NCBI RefSeq assembly: GCF_029814825.1
Contig: NZ_CP122379.1
Coordinates: 2,418,001 to 2,482,000 of the forward strand
From: Aequorivita marisscotiae
GTDB lineage: Bacteria; Bacteroidota; Bacteroidia; Flavobacteriales; Flavobacteriaceae
Reading direction: 5' to 3'
DNA length: 64,000 nt
The notes under the pieces were generated by a model. It saw nothing but the letters and a program-made list of their open reading frames with translations, did not search any database and had not been told where the DNA came from. The position numbers and the translations under genes were made by a program. Shown here in pieces: positions 16,326 to 23,617 of this stretch (position 1 is the first letter of the stretch; every line of letters begins with the position of its first letter).

Positions 16326-16431
16326 GCCTTCGATACTTTTTCTCTTGCTCTACTGGCAAGAGAAAACACTCAGGCACCTTAAATTGGACCTTCGATACGT
16401 CCCGCAGAAAAATCGGGACACTCAGGTACCT
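16326..16431. repeat. Two tandem repeat units with constant arms and different inner hairpins
   Basis: Two units share the outer sequence CCTTCGATAC ... CACTCAGG(C/T)ACC. The first encloses a perfect hairpin, TTTTCTCTTGC (16337-16347) with GCAAGAGAAAA (16356-16366). The second encloses GTCCCG (16399-16404) with CGGGAC (16414-16419). Arms are conserved while the hairpin sequence differs, which suggests a structural repeat family. Confidence 0.7.
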
Positions 16432-16466
16432 GGAATTGGTTTGGAAACGGTAAAACTTTTTTAGTT

Positions 16467-17165
16467 TCATTTTCGTTTGTCTTTGGTGGTTTTGTCGAAG
16501 CCTATTACGTTTACCATTTCGCGGAGACGGCTGCGTACTCGGTTGCCGTAGCGGTCTTCGATTTCTTCGGCGTTGAGGTTTGTGGTTATGTGAGTTACCC
16601 CTCGGCTCCGCTCGGGGACCGGGTTTTTTAGAAATAATTCGTGACGTGAGAGGAGGATTTCTCCCATTACATTACAGTCTTTGCCAAAGTGCTTTCCTTC
16701 GGGTTCTACGCCTAGGTCGTCAAAACAGTAGAAATTACTATTACCGTATTGTTCGATTATTGAATAGCCTAGATTATTAAAGCCGAAAACAATATTGCGA
16801 GTAGGAATGATCTCATAGGGACGATGATGGGGAACGAGGTGGCGTAATAATTTCATCAGAGTGGTCTTGCCGCAGCCTATGGGACCACTGAGCATTATTC
16901 CTTTGGTTGGATCGATATTGAATTTTGCACAACTGATTTCATCTTTTATAAAATAGCTGCAGAGCTGATAAAGAATTTCTTGGTCTTCTTCGTGAATCTT
17001 GAATTTTTTCCCGAACAACAATTTTCCTTTGGCATCCAGATAGCGTAGCATCTTTGGGAAATCGTATAGGATTGTGTCTCCTTTCATTGTTCCCAAATGA
17101 AATTCTACTCCACCTTCAATGAGGATGTGGGGGGTGGAGGGGTGGAATGTGGTTTCAAGTTTCAT
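16467..17165 (-). CDS. DnaC/IstB-like AAA+ ATPase of an integrative element
   Basis: The 232-residue cytoplasmic ATPase has Walker A GPIGCGKTT (about 95-103), Walker B YCFDDLGVE, a sensor motif in THITTNLNAEEIEDRYG and an arginine-rich end NRVRSRLREM. These are features of DnaC-type helicase loaders and IstB relatives. Close homologues recur in flavobacterial mobile elements next to excisionase-like HTH genes, as here. The unusual insertion VPERSRG just before THITTNLN is encoded by a palindromic repeat at 16598-16617. The reading frame is kept open, so the protein may still work. Confidence 0.75.
   Translation of the reverse strand: MKLETTFHPSTPHILIEGGVEFHLGTMKGDTILYDFPKMLRYLDAKGKLLFGKKFKIHEEDQEILYQLCSYFIKDEISCAKFNIDPTKGIMLSGPIGCGKTTLMKLLRHLVPHHRPYEIIPTRNIVFGFNNLGYSIIEQYGNSNFYCFDDLGVEPEGKHFGKDCNVMGEILLSRHELFLKNPVPERSRGVTHITTNLNAEEIEDRYGNRVRSRLREMVNVIGFDKTTKDKRK
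16598..16617. repeat. REP-like palindrome inside the ATPase gene
   Basis: CCCCTCGGCTCCGCTCGGGG is an imperfect palindrome of the interspersed repeat family. It lies in frame in the ATPase coding sequence (minus strand) and encodes the peptide PERSRG, between the segment LLSRHELFLKN and THITTNLN that are normally close together. Confidence 0.65.
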
Positions 17166-17265
17166 GTTGTCTGTTGTCTGTTGTCTGTTGTCTGTTGTGG
17201 GTTTAAAGGGGTTCGACTGCCCTTCGACAAGCTCAGGACAAGCTACTCAAGGTGACGAAGAATTT
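17165..17265. repeat. TGTTGTC tandem repeat and REP-like element
   Basis: Four perfect TGTTGTC units and a fifth imperfect one (17165-17199) immediately precede the ATPase start codon. A REP-like element with CTGCCCTTCGACAAGCTCAG follows (from about 17217). It separates the ATPase from the upstream gene of the block. Confidence 0.75.
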
Positions 17266-17268
17266 ATA

Positions 17269-17934
17269 TTATAAGGGTTCACAATAGTTTTTTGATTTGG
17301 TGGTTTTTAGGTTGTCTTTTTTTTGGGACTGGGGGAGTGGGGTTTGTTTTAACTGGAGTTCTTCAACTTTTAGCATCCAACTTTTGGCGGAGGCGTACCA
17401 ATCCATCATTTTTATTTTTCCGCCAATACGCCATCCTATGGCGCTGTAATGGGCATAGAATTTTTGGGCCTCGATTTTTGGCCAATCATTTTCAGAAAAA
17501 AATGAAATTACTATTTCTTCGTTTTGTGGGAGTTCCCGTTTAAATAGGTTTTGATTTTGTTTGTTATTGTTTATATATGGTACTAAGGGTTGTCCTTGAT
17601 TTGGGACGGGCGAGTTCAAGGGTTGTTTAGAGGTTGTCCCGAAAATGAACAAGCTAACCCTACTGCCTATAAAGGAATTGTGGGAAGGAATGTATCGAAT
17701 ATATTTCCAGCTATCCAATTGTTTTAAACAACGGTGGTATGTTGATTTTGAGCCGATTTTTGACAGCTTCATAATTTCATCGCGGATTATGATAAAGTCT
17801 TCTGGAAAGCGGTTGATGTTCCAAATGTTGAATAAGGCCATATAAAGGCTTATGTGGGTTGGGTTAAGACGGGAATCTTTGGCGATAGTCATAAAGAAAG
17901 CGTTTAAGTGTGCGATGTAGTTGACATTGGACAT
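17269..17934 (-). CDS. Unknown protein of mobile-element block, replication-protein-like N terminus (221 aa)
   Basis: The 221-residue protein starts MSNVNYIAHLNAFFMTIAKD. The first 110 residues (LNPTHISLYMALFNIWNI ... KSTYHRCLKQLDSWKYIRY) look like a winged-helix fold of replication initiator or transcription-factor type, which predicts DNA binding. The C-terminal part (about 140-205), with FFSENDWPKIEAQKFYAHY and WMLKVEE, resembles the small C-terminal motif of element-encoded primosomal proteins. A low-complexity linker rich in Pro and Asn joins the two. It lies between the HTH gene and the DnaC-like ATPase. Together they may initiate element replication, much like a DnaD/DnaC-type pair; this is inference from context. 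Confidence 0.6.
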   Translation of the reverse strand: MSNVNYIAHLNAFFMTIAKDSRLNPTHISLYMALFNIWNINRFPEDFIIIRDEIMKLSKIGSKSTYHRCLKQLDSWKYIRYIPSHNSFIGSRVSLFIFGTTSKQPLNSPVPNQGQPLVPYINNNKQNQNLFKRELPQNEEIVISFFSENDWPKIEAQKFYAHYSAIGWRIGGKIKMMDWYASAKSWMLKVEELQLKQTPLPQSQKKDNLKTTKSKNYCEPL

Positions 17935-17977
17935 TGGTTTGTATTATAATAATATTCGCATACTGATTGAGAGCGAT

Positions 17978-18256
17978 TTAATAGCTTGAAACTTTATTTT
18001 CTTCCATTACCCGTTCAATTTCTTTAAGTTCATATAGAATAATTCCTCCAATTTTTGAGTAGGGTAGTGTACCATTTATTCGGAGGTTCTGCAAAGTTCC
18101 TGGACTGATGGAGAGCATTTCCATTACCTCAGCAGATTTGAGATATACTTTTGTTTCTGAAGGAGCAGATAGTTGCTCTACTAATTTTTTAATTTCATTG
18201 AAGAGTTCGAGTTTAAATTCCATTAAATCTTCCGTTGTAATAATAGTGGCTGGCAT
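17978..18256 (-). CDS. Excisionase-like helix-turn-helix protein (HTH_17 type)
   Basis: The 92-residue protein has a coiled N-terminal stretch (EFKLELFNEIKKLVEQL). A MerR/Xis-like winged HTH follows: KVYLKSAEVMEMLSISPGT, then LQNLRINGTLPYSKIGG. This HTH_17/excisionase arrangement is widespread in Bacteroidota integrative elements, where such proteins act as directionality factors or regulators. It follows rteC-like coding on the same strand after a terminator (18280-18307). Which recombinase it serves is unknown; a tyrosine recombinase is found far away at 42.4-43.6 kb. Confidence 0.75.
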   Translation of the reverse strand: MPATIITTEDLMEFKLELFNEIKKLVEQLSAPSETKVYLKSAEVMEMLSISPGTLQNLRINGTLPYSKIGGIILYELKEIERVMEENKVSSY

Positions 18257-18279
18257 AAGAATTAGATTTTAGATGAGAA

Positions 18280-18307
18280 AAAATCCCCGCTCAAAGGCGG
18301 GGATTTT
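18280..18307 (-). terminator. Rho-independent terminator
   Basis: A stem AAAATCCCCGC / GCGGGGATTTT with loop TCAAAG is A-rich on the left, which gives a T-run on the minus strand. It would end the RteC transcript before the HTH gene and may also work in the other direction. Confidence 0.75.
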
Positions 18308-18478
18308 AAAAAGCTACCAAAGGTTATGGCTTTTTTTGATTGGTAACTTTTTCCACGATTTGACCTTCGTGGGACAAAGATTTGAAGATTGAGGGAATAA
18401 AATTCACAAGGTGTGCCCAAGGTGGGTGTTTTTTAGAAGTGAGAAGTGAGAAGTGAGAGGTTGTAGTGTGATTCTTAT

Positions 18479-19312
18479 TTATTGATCGGCATCGGCCATT
18501 TTTTTCTCTAGATTTTTTTTCATTCGGTCCAGGAATTTGGTTTGGTTGATTTTGCGGGAGCGAATTTCTATGTAGGTGCGGTAGTATTCACCAAGGTCAA
18601 TATTTAAAACTTGCTGAAATAGGTCTGCCAAGTCTTTTATATCTGTACTGCCGTTGTTGATACTTCCCGTTTCGTGGAGTGCGTAAATTAATTCAATTAA
18701 ATCTGATTTTGTTCCTGTCCAGTTCATATTTGTTGTTATGGAAGGAGCTTCTACGATAATAGGATTATTTAGATTTTTCAACTCATTATTGAGTCTTTCG
18801 ATAAGCAACTTATGTGCGAAAATTTTTGCTGCAATAAAATCGTGGGAGGTCGAAAAACCTTCGTCGATACAATAGGATAAAGCATCTGGATGAAACTTTA
18901 TTATGCCGTTGTAACGAAAAAAATATTCTATATCCCTATCCGTTCTTTTGCGTTCTAGATACTGGTAGAACGCCTTATGTTCCATAAAATAGCTTTGATA
19001 TAGCATTATGTGGTTTTCTATATGTTTTTTAATCTTTTTATTACTGTTTTGGGGCCGGTTTGTTTGAAAGGTAGCCAGCATGAGATAATATATTAAGTAT
19101 CCCAGGGGTTTTGGTTTTATGGTCTTAAAGAATAGGCATTCCTCTGCAGGAGATAAAAAACCTTCAGTTGTGATTTTGACACGTAGCTTTCTCAATGTTT
19201 TTTTACTGTGAAAGATTCCCAATTCGATTTCCTCAAAGACATTTTTGGATTCGGAATTTATTTTTTGAATTTTCCGTTCCAAATTTGCTACAATTCGGTT
19301 ACAGTATTTCAT
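18479..19312 (-). CDS. RteC-domain protein
   Basis: The 277-residue, basic, probably cytoplasmic protein has the RteC pattern: GFLSPAEECLFFKTIKPKPLGYLIYYLML, then RTDRDIEYFFRYNGIIKFHP and a C-terminal helical part beginning NWTGTKSDLIELIYALHETGSI. RteC of CTnDOT activates excision genes of the conjugative transposon. Here it heads a leftward block with an excisionase-like HTH protein and element-type ATPase, consistent with control of an integrative element. No conjugation genes are in the window, so the element is either a small mobilisable one or a remnant. Confidence 0.85.
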   Translation of the reverse strand: MKYCNRIVANLERKIQKINSESKNVFEEIELGIFHSKKTLRKLRVKITTEGFLSPAEECLFFKTIKPKPLGYLIYYLMLATFQTNRPQNSNKKIKKHIENHIMLYQSYFMEHKAFYQYLERKRTDRDIEYFFRYNGIIKFHPDALSYCIDEGFSTSHDFIAAKIFAHKLLIERLNNELKNLNNPIIVEAPSITTNMNWTGTKSDLIELIYALHETGSINNGSTDIKDLADLFQQVLNIDLGEYYRTYIEIRSRKINQTKFLDRMKKNLEKKMADADQ

Positions 19313-19479
19313 GGTAGGTTAGCGGTTGAAGTATTTTTAGTTTTAGATAGATTGGGGAGTTCTATCAAAACTAAGATAGCGGGACAAAAAGAATAAATGC
19401 GAAGGTTTTTCCATACAAAAAGTAAGGGGAAACCCTACTTTTCTTTTTATAAAAGTGGATATTATTATTGAACTGGAAA

Positions 19480-20196
19480 ATGACAGTTTTGATAACCATC
19501 TTCACAATATCCGACGATTCAAAACTTGGCGATTATATGACGGAATTTTGTTTAAATTCTTCGGATTATAAAATGGTGGGCAAATCAATGGATTTGTGTT
19601 TTTCTTTGGCGTCTTTAATGACTTATGATCCAAATATTATACTGCTGGATTTGGATATTTTAGACATTGACTTTCAAGAAGAAAATATTCTGAACAATAG
19701 GTTTTTTAAGAGTGCTTGTCTTGTAGGTCTGACTTCTGATTATAAAAGGGCATTTTATGCTCTAAAAAAGGGGTTTACTGATGTTAGAATGAAGCCTTAC
19801 TCAAGGGAAGCATTATTTGAAGCTTTATCAATCTGCAGAAATCAAATTAGCAAGGAAGACAGGATTCTGACAGTTTCCTCACCGAAGGAGGCGTACTATA
19901 TTCGTGTATCGGACATTCTTTATTTCAAAGCAGATAACAACAATGTTGATATCCATTTAAAAGATGGGAGGATACTACCTGTTTTTAATTCCCTTAAGCA
20001 TTTTGAAAATAGACTTTCGGCTCCCTTTGTGCGAATTCAAAAGAGCTATATAATAAATGCATCCCAGATCTTTAGGATTAACCGTTGTAAGCATTTTATA
20101 ATGCTAAAAAAGAGAAAGGAGCGGATTCCTTTTTCGGAGAAATATTTAAATAATATGGAAGTTTTGGAACGCTTAATAGGAACTCGTTCATTTTAA
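19480..20196 (+). CDS. Response regulator with LytTR DNA-binding domain (orphan)
   Basis: The protein has about 238 residues from the ATG at 19480 (a TTG at 19468 would add four). The N-terminal half is a receiver-like domain: IILLDLDILD carries a plausible phospho-acceptor Asp and DVRMKPYS the conserved Lys-Pro. The usual acidic pocket near the N terminus is reduced to SDDS. The C-terminal half is LytTR: YYIRVSDILYFKADNNNVDI, FVRIQKSYIINASQI and IPFSEKYLNNM. No kinase is adjacent on this strand within 450 bp, except the TPR kinase further on, which has its own regulator. The target genes are unknown. Confidence 0.8.
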   Translation: MTVLITIFTISDDSKLGDYMTEFCLNSSDYKMVGKSMDLCFSLASLMTYDPNIILLDLDILDIDFQEENILNNRFFKSACLVGLTSDYKRAFYALKKGFTDVRMKPYSREALFEALSICRNQISKEDRILTVSSPKEAYYIRVSDILYFKADNNNVDIHLKDGRILPVFNSLKHFENRLSAPFVRIQKSYIINASQIFRINRCKHFIMLKKRKERIPFSEKYLNNMEVLERLIGTRSF

Positions 20197-20416
20197 GTTT
20201 TACCATGGAAATTGGAGGTTATACCATGGGGAGGTATGGTTTCACAAGAAACAGGTTAAAACTTACTTATTTAATTAAGTTATCAATTTATTTTCGATGT
20301 AAGGAAGTTGCTCTCCTAGCTGGTATTCCCCGACCGGTTTTCCTTGTGCACAAGTGAATATAGATTATCAAAGCGGTGATCTGAACTATCTATTATTTCA
20401 CTTAAATAATTTTATC

Positions 20417-20569
20417 ATGAAAATTTTATCACTTTTATGTCTGATACTATTATTATCAGGATTATTTGTCTCGTGCACACCTACTGCATTAACTGAAACC
20501 AACGAAGTACGAACAGTTGTAAACACAGGAGATGATGACAGTGTAAGGCCCGATAACGATAAGGACTAA
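20417..20569 (+). CDS. Very small lipoprotein (50 aa)
   Basis: This is a short secreted lipoprotein. MKILSLLCLILLLSGLFVSC is a complete lipoprotein signal with lipobox FVSC, leaving a mature part of about 30 acidic residues (ending GDDDSVRPDNDKD). The ATG at 20417 starts exactly at the signal peptide; an upstream in-frame ATG at 20354 would bury it and is rejected. It lies between the orphan LytTR regulator and the TPR kinase on the same strand. Small lipoproteins beside sensor kinases can act as accessory sensors, but nothing here proves this. Confidence 0.55.
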   Translation: MKILSLLCLILLLSGLFVSCTPTALTETNEVRTVVNTGDDDSVRPDNDKD

Positions 20570-20647
20570 AGTATGACTTACAAAGTAGAGCCTTTTCTTA
20601 AATGGAAAGGCTTTACTAAATTTGTGTTACCCCAAATATGAATTGTT

Positions 20648-22681
20648 TTGAAAGCGTATCCTTCTTTTCTTATTCGCGGCATAGCAGTAGTTACTTTAAG
20701 CACATTCATTTTAAATTGTAATGAAAGATCTTCTGGAGTTGTGCCAGCTACGACAAAAATAGATTCACTTCTTGTTAAGGCAAAGGATCCAAGATTAATA
20801 CCTGAAGAAAGATTGAAAAATCTAAGAACTGCCTATCACCAAAATACTTTGGCTAAAGATGATAGTGTTCGAATGGTTTATTATAGCAAAATTTCATATT
20901 TGGCTGCTTCCCAAAGTGATACTGCGCTTTTTTTAGATTCCGGTAAAAAGGGACTATTATTGGCCAAAAAGCGGAATGATACCCTCGTCTTAGGAAATGT
21001 TCATTGGAATTATGGAATTTATTATTTGGAGAGAAATAAACTTGACAGCAGCTATTTTCATTACCGGAAGGCATACAGGTTTTTTCAAGAAAGCAATGAT
21101 TATTATGCTGGAAAAATGCTATATAATATGGCTTTTATCAGTGGGCGATTGAAAGAGTACACTGCAAGCGAAAATTTATTATACCTAGCCATTGCTCTTT
21201 TTGAAAAAGACAAGAAGTACACTCAATTATATTTATGCTATAACCATTTGGGGGTAGTCCATAAAAATTTAGGGGAATATGATGAGGCACTTCGGAATTA
21301 TGATACTGCTCTAAATTATTGGCAAAAAACAACACGCAGACCAATTTACTATTTTGACACCCAAAATAATATTGGGATGGTATATCAGAAAACAGGAAAT
21401 CAAAAAGAAGCCATAGAGGCATTTGATCGCGTTGTTTCCAATAAAGAGATAGGAAGCTTGGACCCTGCATTATATGCCAGGATTTTGGATAATAGGGCTA
21501 TGAGCTTACTATTATTAGGGGAATTTGGAACCTTGCCTAGTCCGTTTTACAAAGCATTACAGTTACGCGATAGTATTGGAAATAAAGAAGGTCTTGTGAT
21601 GAGCTACGTCCATCTTTCACAATATTACTTGGTAGTAGGAGATACAGTAAATGCTAGAGCTAATGCTGAAACTGCTTTTGATTTGGCAAATAAAATTGAT
21701 TTAAAGCGGGACGCTTTGAATGCTCTTTTACTTTTAGCGAAAACGAATACTGAGGAGCGTAACTTTTATTTGAAAAAACATATATCGTTAACTAAAGAAT
21801 TGAATCAAGATGAAAGGAAGGTTCGAAATAAATTTGCCAGGATACACTATGAAACCGATAGCTATATCCATCGAGCCGAAAGACTGGAACGAACACGATT
21901 GTGGATAGTTATTGGCAGTATTTTTTTGATAACAATTTTGATTTTGATTGTAGTGCTTCTTAGGCAACGATCTAAAAATAAGGCATTGGAGTTTGAGGTT
22001 AAGCAGCAACAAGCGGATGAACAGATTTATTTACTGACATTAAAGGAAATAGCAAGTATTGAGAAGGGGAAGCTTGAGGAAAGACGCAGAATTTCGGAAG
22101 AGCTACACGATGGGATTCTAGCAAGAATTTTAGGGATTAGATTGAATTGGGAGCGTTTAAAGCTAGAAGGGGATAGGGAGGTTTTAGAAGCGCATTGGAA
22201 GTTGCTTAATCATTTAGATTTGGTGGAAAGAGAAATTAGAAGAATTAGCCACGACTTACAAAATGAGATTATGCTGAGTGATACACGATTTATTCGATGG
22301 ATGGAACAGTTGATTAAAGAGAGGGCCGATAGTGGCGGTTTTGAATATGAATATTATGCAGATCCTAGCGTAGATTGGGAGGGTTTTGATGATTATTTTA
22401 AAACCAATATTTATAGAATTTTGGAGGAGGCGTTACAAAATTGCATAAAACATTCGGAAGCCAAACTAGTTTGTGTTTCCCTTAGAAAAGAAGGTGATTT
22501 TGTTGTATTGAAAATAAGTGATACTGGAAAAGGTTTCACGAGTTCCATACGCACAAATGGGATTGGTTTGCGCAATATGAAATCCCGGACAAAAAAGTTA
22601 AAAGGGATATTTAATATTTCCAGTGAAGTAGGAAAGGGGACGGATATCACCGTAACAATTCCAAATAATGATAAATTATGA
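20648..22681 (+). CDS. TPR-containing sensor histidine kinase (NarL-partner, HisKA_3 type)
   Basis: The 677-residue kinase uses a TTG start (20648); no ATG is in frame nearby. A lipoprotein-like signal with C24 (STFILNC) or N-terminal anchor is followed by an extracytoplasmic region with TPR-type repeats (about 75-390, e.g. HLGVVHKNLGEYDEALRNYD and NIGMVYQKTGNQKEAIEAFD). A single helix (about 418-439) and a coiled coil come next. The dimerisation box EERRRISEELHDGILARILG with H487 and a HATPase domain (LEEALQNCIKHS, DTGKGF, NGIGLRNM) follow. It overlaps the next gene by ATGA. TPRs probably sense a periplasmic protein or peptide partner. Confidence 0.85.
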   Translation: MKAYPSFLIRGIAVVTLSTFILNCNERSSGVVPATTKIDSLLVKAKDPRLIPEERLKNLRTAYHQNTLAKDDSVRMVYYSKISYLAASQSDTALFLDSGKKGLLLAKKRNDTLVLGNVHWNYGIYYLERNKLDSSYFHYRKAYRFFQESNDYYAGKMLYNMAFISGRLKEYTASENLLYLAIALFEKDKKYTQLYLCYNHLGVVHKNLGEYDEALRNYDTALNYWQKTTRRPIYYFDTQNNIGMVYQKTGNQKEAIEAFDRVVSNKEIGSLDPALYARILDNRAMSLLLLGEFGTLPSPFYKALQLRDSIGNKEGLVMSYVHLSQYYLVVGDTVNARANAETAFDLANKIDLKRDALNALLLLAKTNTEERNFYLKKHISLTKELNQDERKVRNKFARIHYETDSYIHRAERLERTRLWIVIGSIFLITILILIVVLLRQRSKNKALEFEVKQQQADEQIYLLTLKEIASIEKGKLEERRRISEELHDGILARILGIRLNWERLKLEGDREVLEAHWKLLNHLDLVEREIRRISHDLQNEIMLSDTRFIRWMEQLIKERADSGGFEYEYYADPSVDWEGFDDYFKTNIYRILEEALQNCIKHSEAKLVCVSLRKEGDFVVLKISDTGKGFTSSIRTNGIGLRNMKSRTKKLKGIFNISSEVGKGTDITVTIPNNDKL

Positions 22682-23361
22682 ACCCAAAAAATTTAAATAC
22701 TATAATTATAGATGACCATCCATTGCTTATTGAAGCTTATAGAAATTCTTTAATGGATATTGAGGCAGCTAATGATGCATTGAACTTTACTATTTCGGAA
22801 GCAAATAGTTGCGATTCGGCGTTGGAACTTCTTGACAGGATACAGTCTACAGGACAGCATATCGATTTGGTATTTTTGGACATAAAAATTCCAGAGTCGA
22901 AAGATGGGACTCATTTATCTGGAGAAGATATTGGTTTAGAGATTAGAGCGCGTTTTCCAAATTCAAAGATAATTATAGCCACTACGTTTAACAATAATTA
23001 CAGAATACACACCATTTTTAAAAGCATTAATCCAGATGGTTTTTTAATCAAGGGGGATATTAGTACGGGCATTTTATTACCAGCAATTCTAGATGTTTTG
23101 AGTGATCCTCCTTTCTACAGTAAAAGTGTACTGAAATCCTTGCGGAAATCTGTAAGTCATGATTTTTTACTTGATAAATGGGATAGGATGTTATTGTATG
23201 AACTTTCGCAAGGCATAAAAATGAAAGAGCTACCTGAAATCTTACCCTTTTCTATTGCGGCCATCGAAAAAAGGAAACGGCATATAAAATTACTTTTCGA
23301 TATAGAAGAAGCTGATGATCGACAACTTTTATTAAAGGCCCGGGAGCTTGGGTTTATTTGA
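22678..23361 (+). CDS. NarL/LuxR-type response regulator
   Basis: This 227-residue regulator starts in the ATGA overlap with the kinase gene. The receiver domain has D12/D13 in IIIDDHPLL, the phospho-acceptor D68 in LVFLDIKIPES and lysine in GFLIKGD. The C-terminal region (about 165-227) has a LuxR-like helix-turn-helix (GIKMKELPEILPFSIAAIEKRKRHIKLLF), rather degenerate compared with typical GerE domains. It is certainly the partner of the TPR kinase. The neighbouring MauE/DUF6520/SusCD locus is a plausible target, but no binding site has been identified. Confidence 0.85.
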   Translation: MNPKNLNTIIIDDHPLLIEAYRNSLMDIEAANDALNFTISEANSCDSALELLDRIQSTGQHIDLVFLDIKIPESKDGTHLSGEDIGLEIRARFPNSKIIIATTFNNNYRIHTIFKSINPDGFLIKGDISTGILLPAILDVLSDPPFYSKSVLKSLRKSVSHDFLLDKWDRMLLYELSQGIKMKELPEILPFSIAAIEKRKRHIKLLFDIEEADDRQLLLKARELGFI

Positions 23362-23617
23362 ATTGTTCTATCGCAAATTTTTAAGGTTTAATTATATTTA
23401 GAATTGTGAATGTAGGACCTTTAGACATAAGATATAAGACTTCAAAAATTATTTAAGACTCCTTACTTTTTCGTTATCTCAATTTTACTTTTGGCGGAAA
23501 TTCCTTACAAACTGAAAGGTTAAACCCTCTATATAGTAAGGCAGAAACAACCTATGTTCGTTCTCTAGTTGGTTAATTTTGTGAATGTTAAGTAAAGCAT
23601 AGACTTAAATTCAAAAA

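Noticed and set aside
17165..17199. Tandem TGTTGTC units considered as a CRISPR or phase-variable repeat
   Set aside because: Units are only 7 bp without spacers, so not CRISPR. They lie just ahead of the ATPase gene (minus strand), but a change in copy number would not change the frame of a coding sequence.
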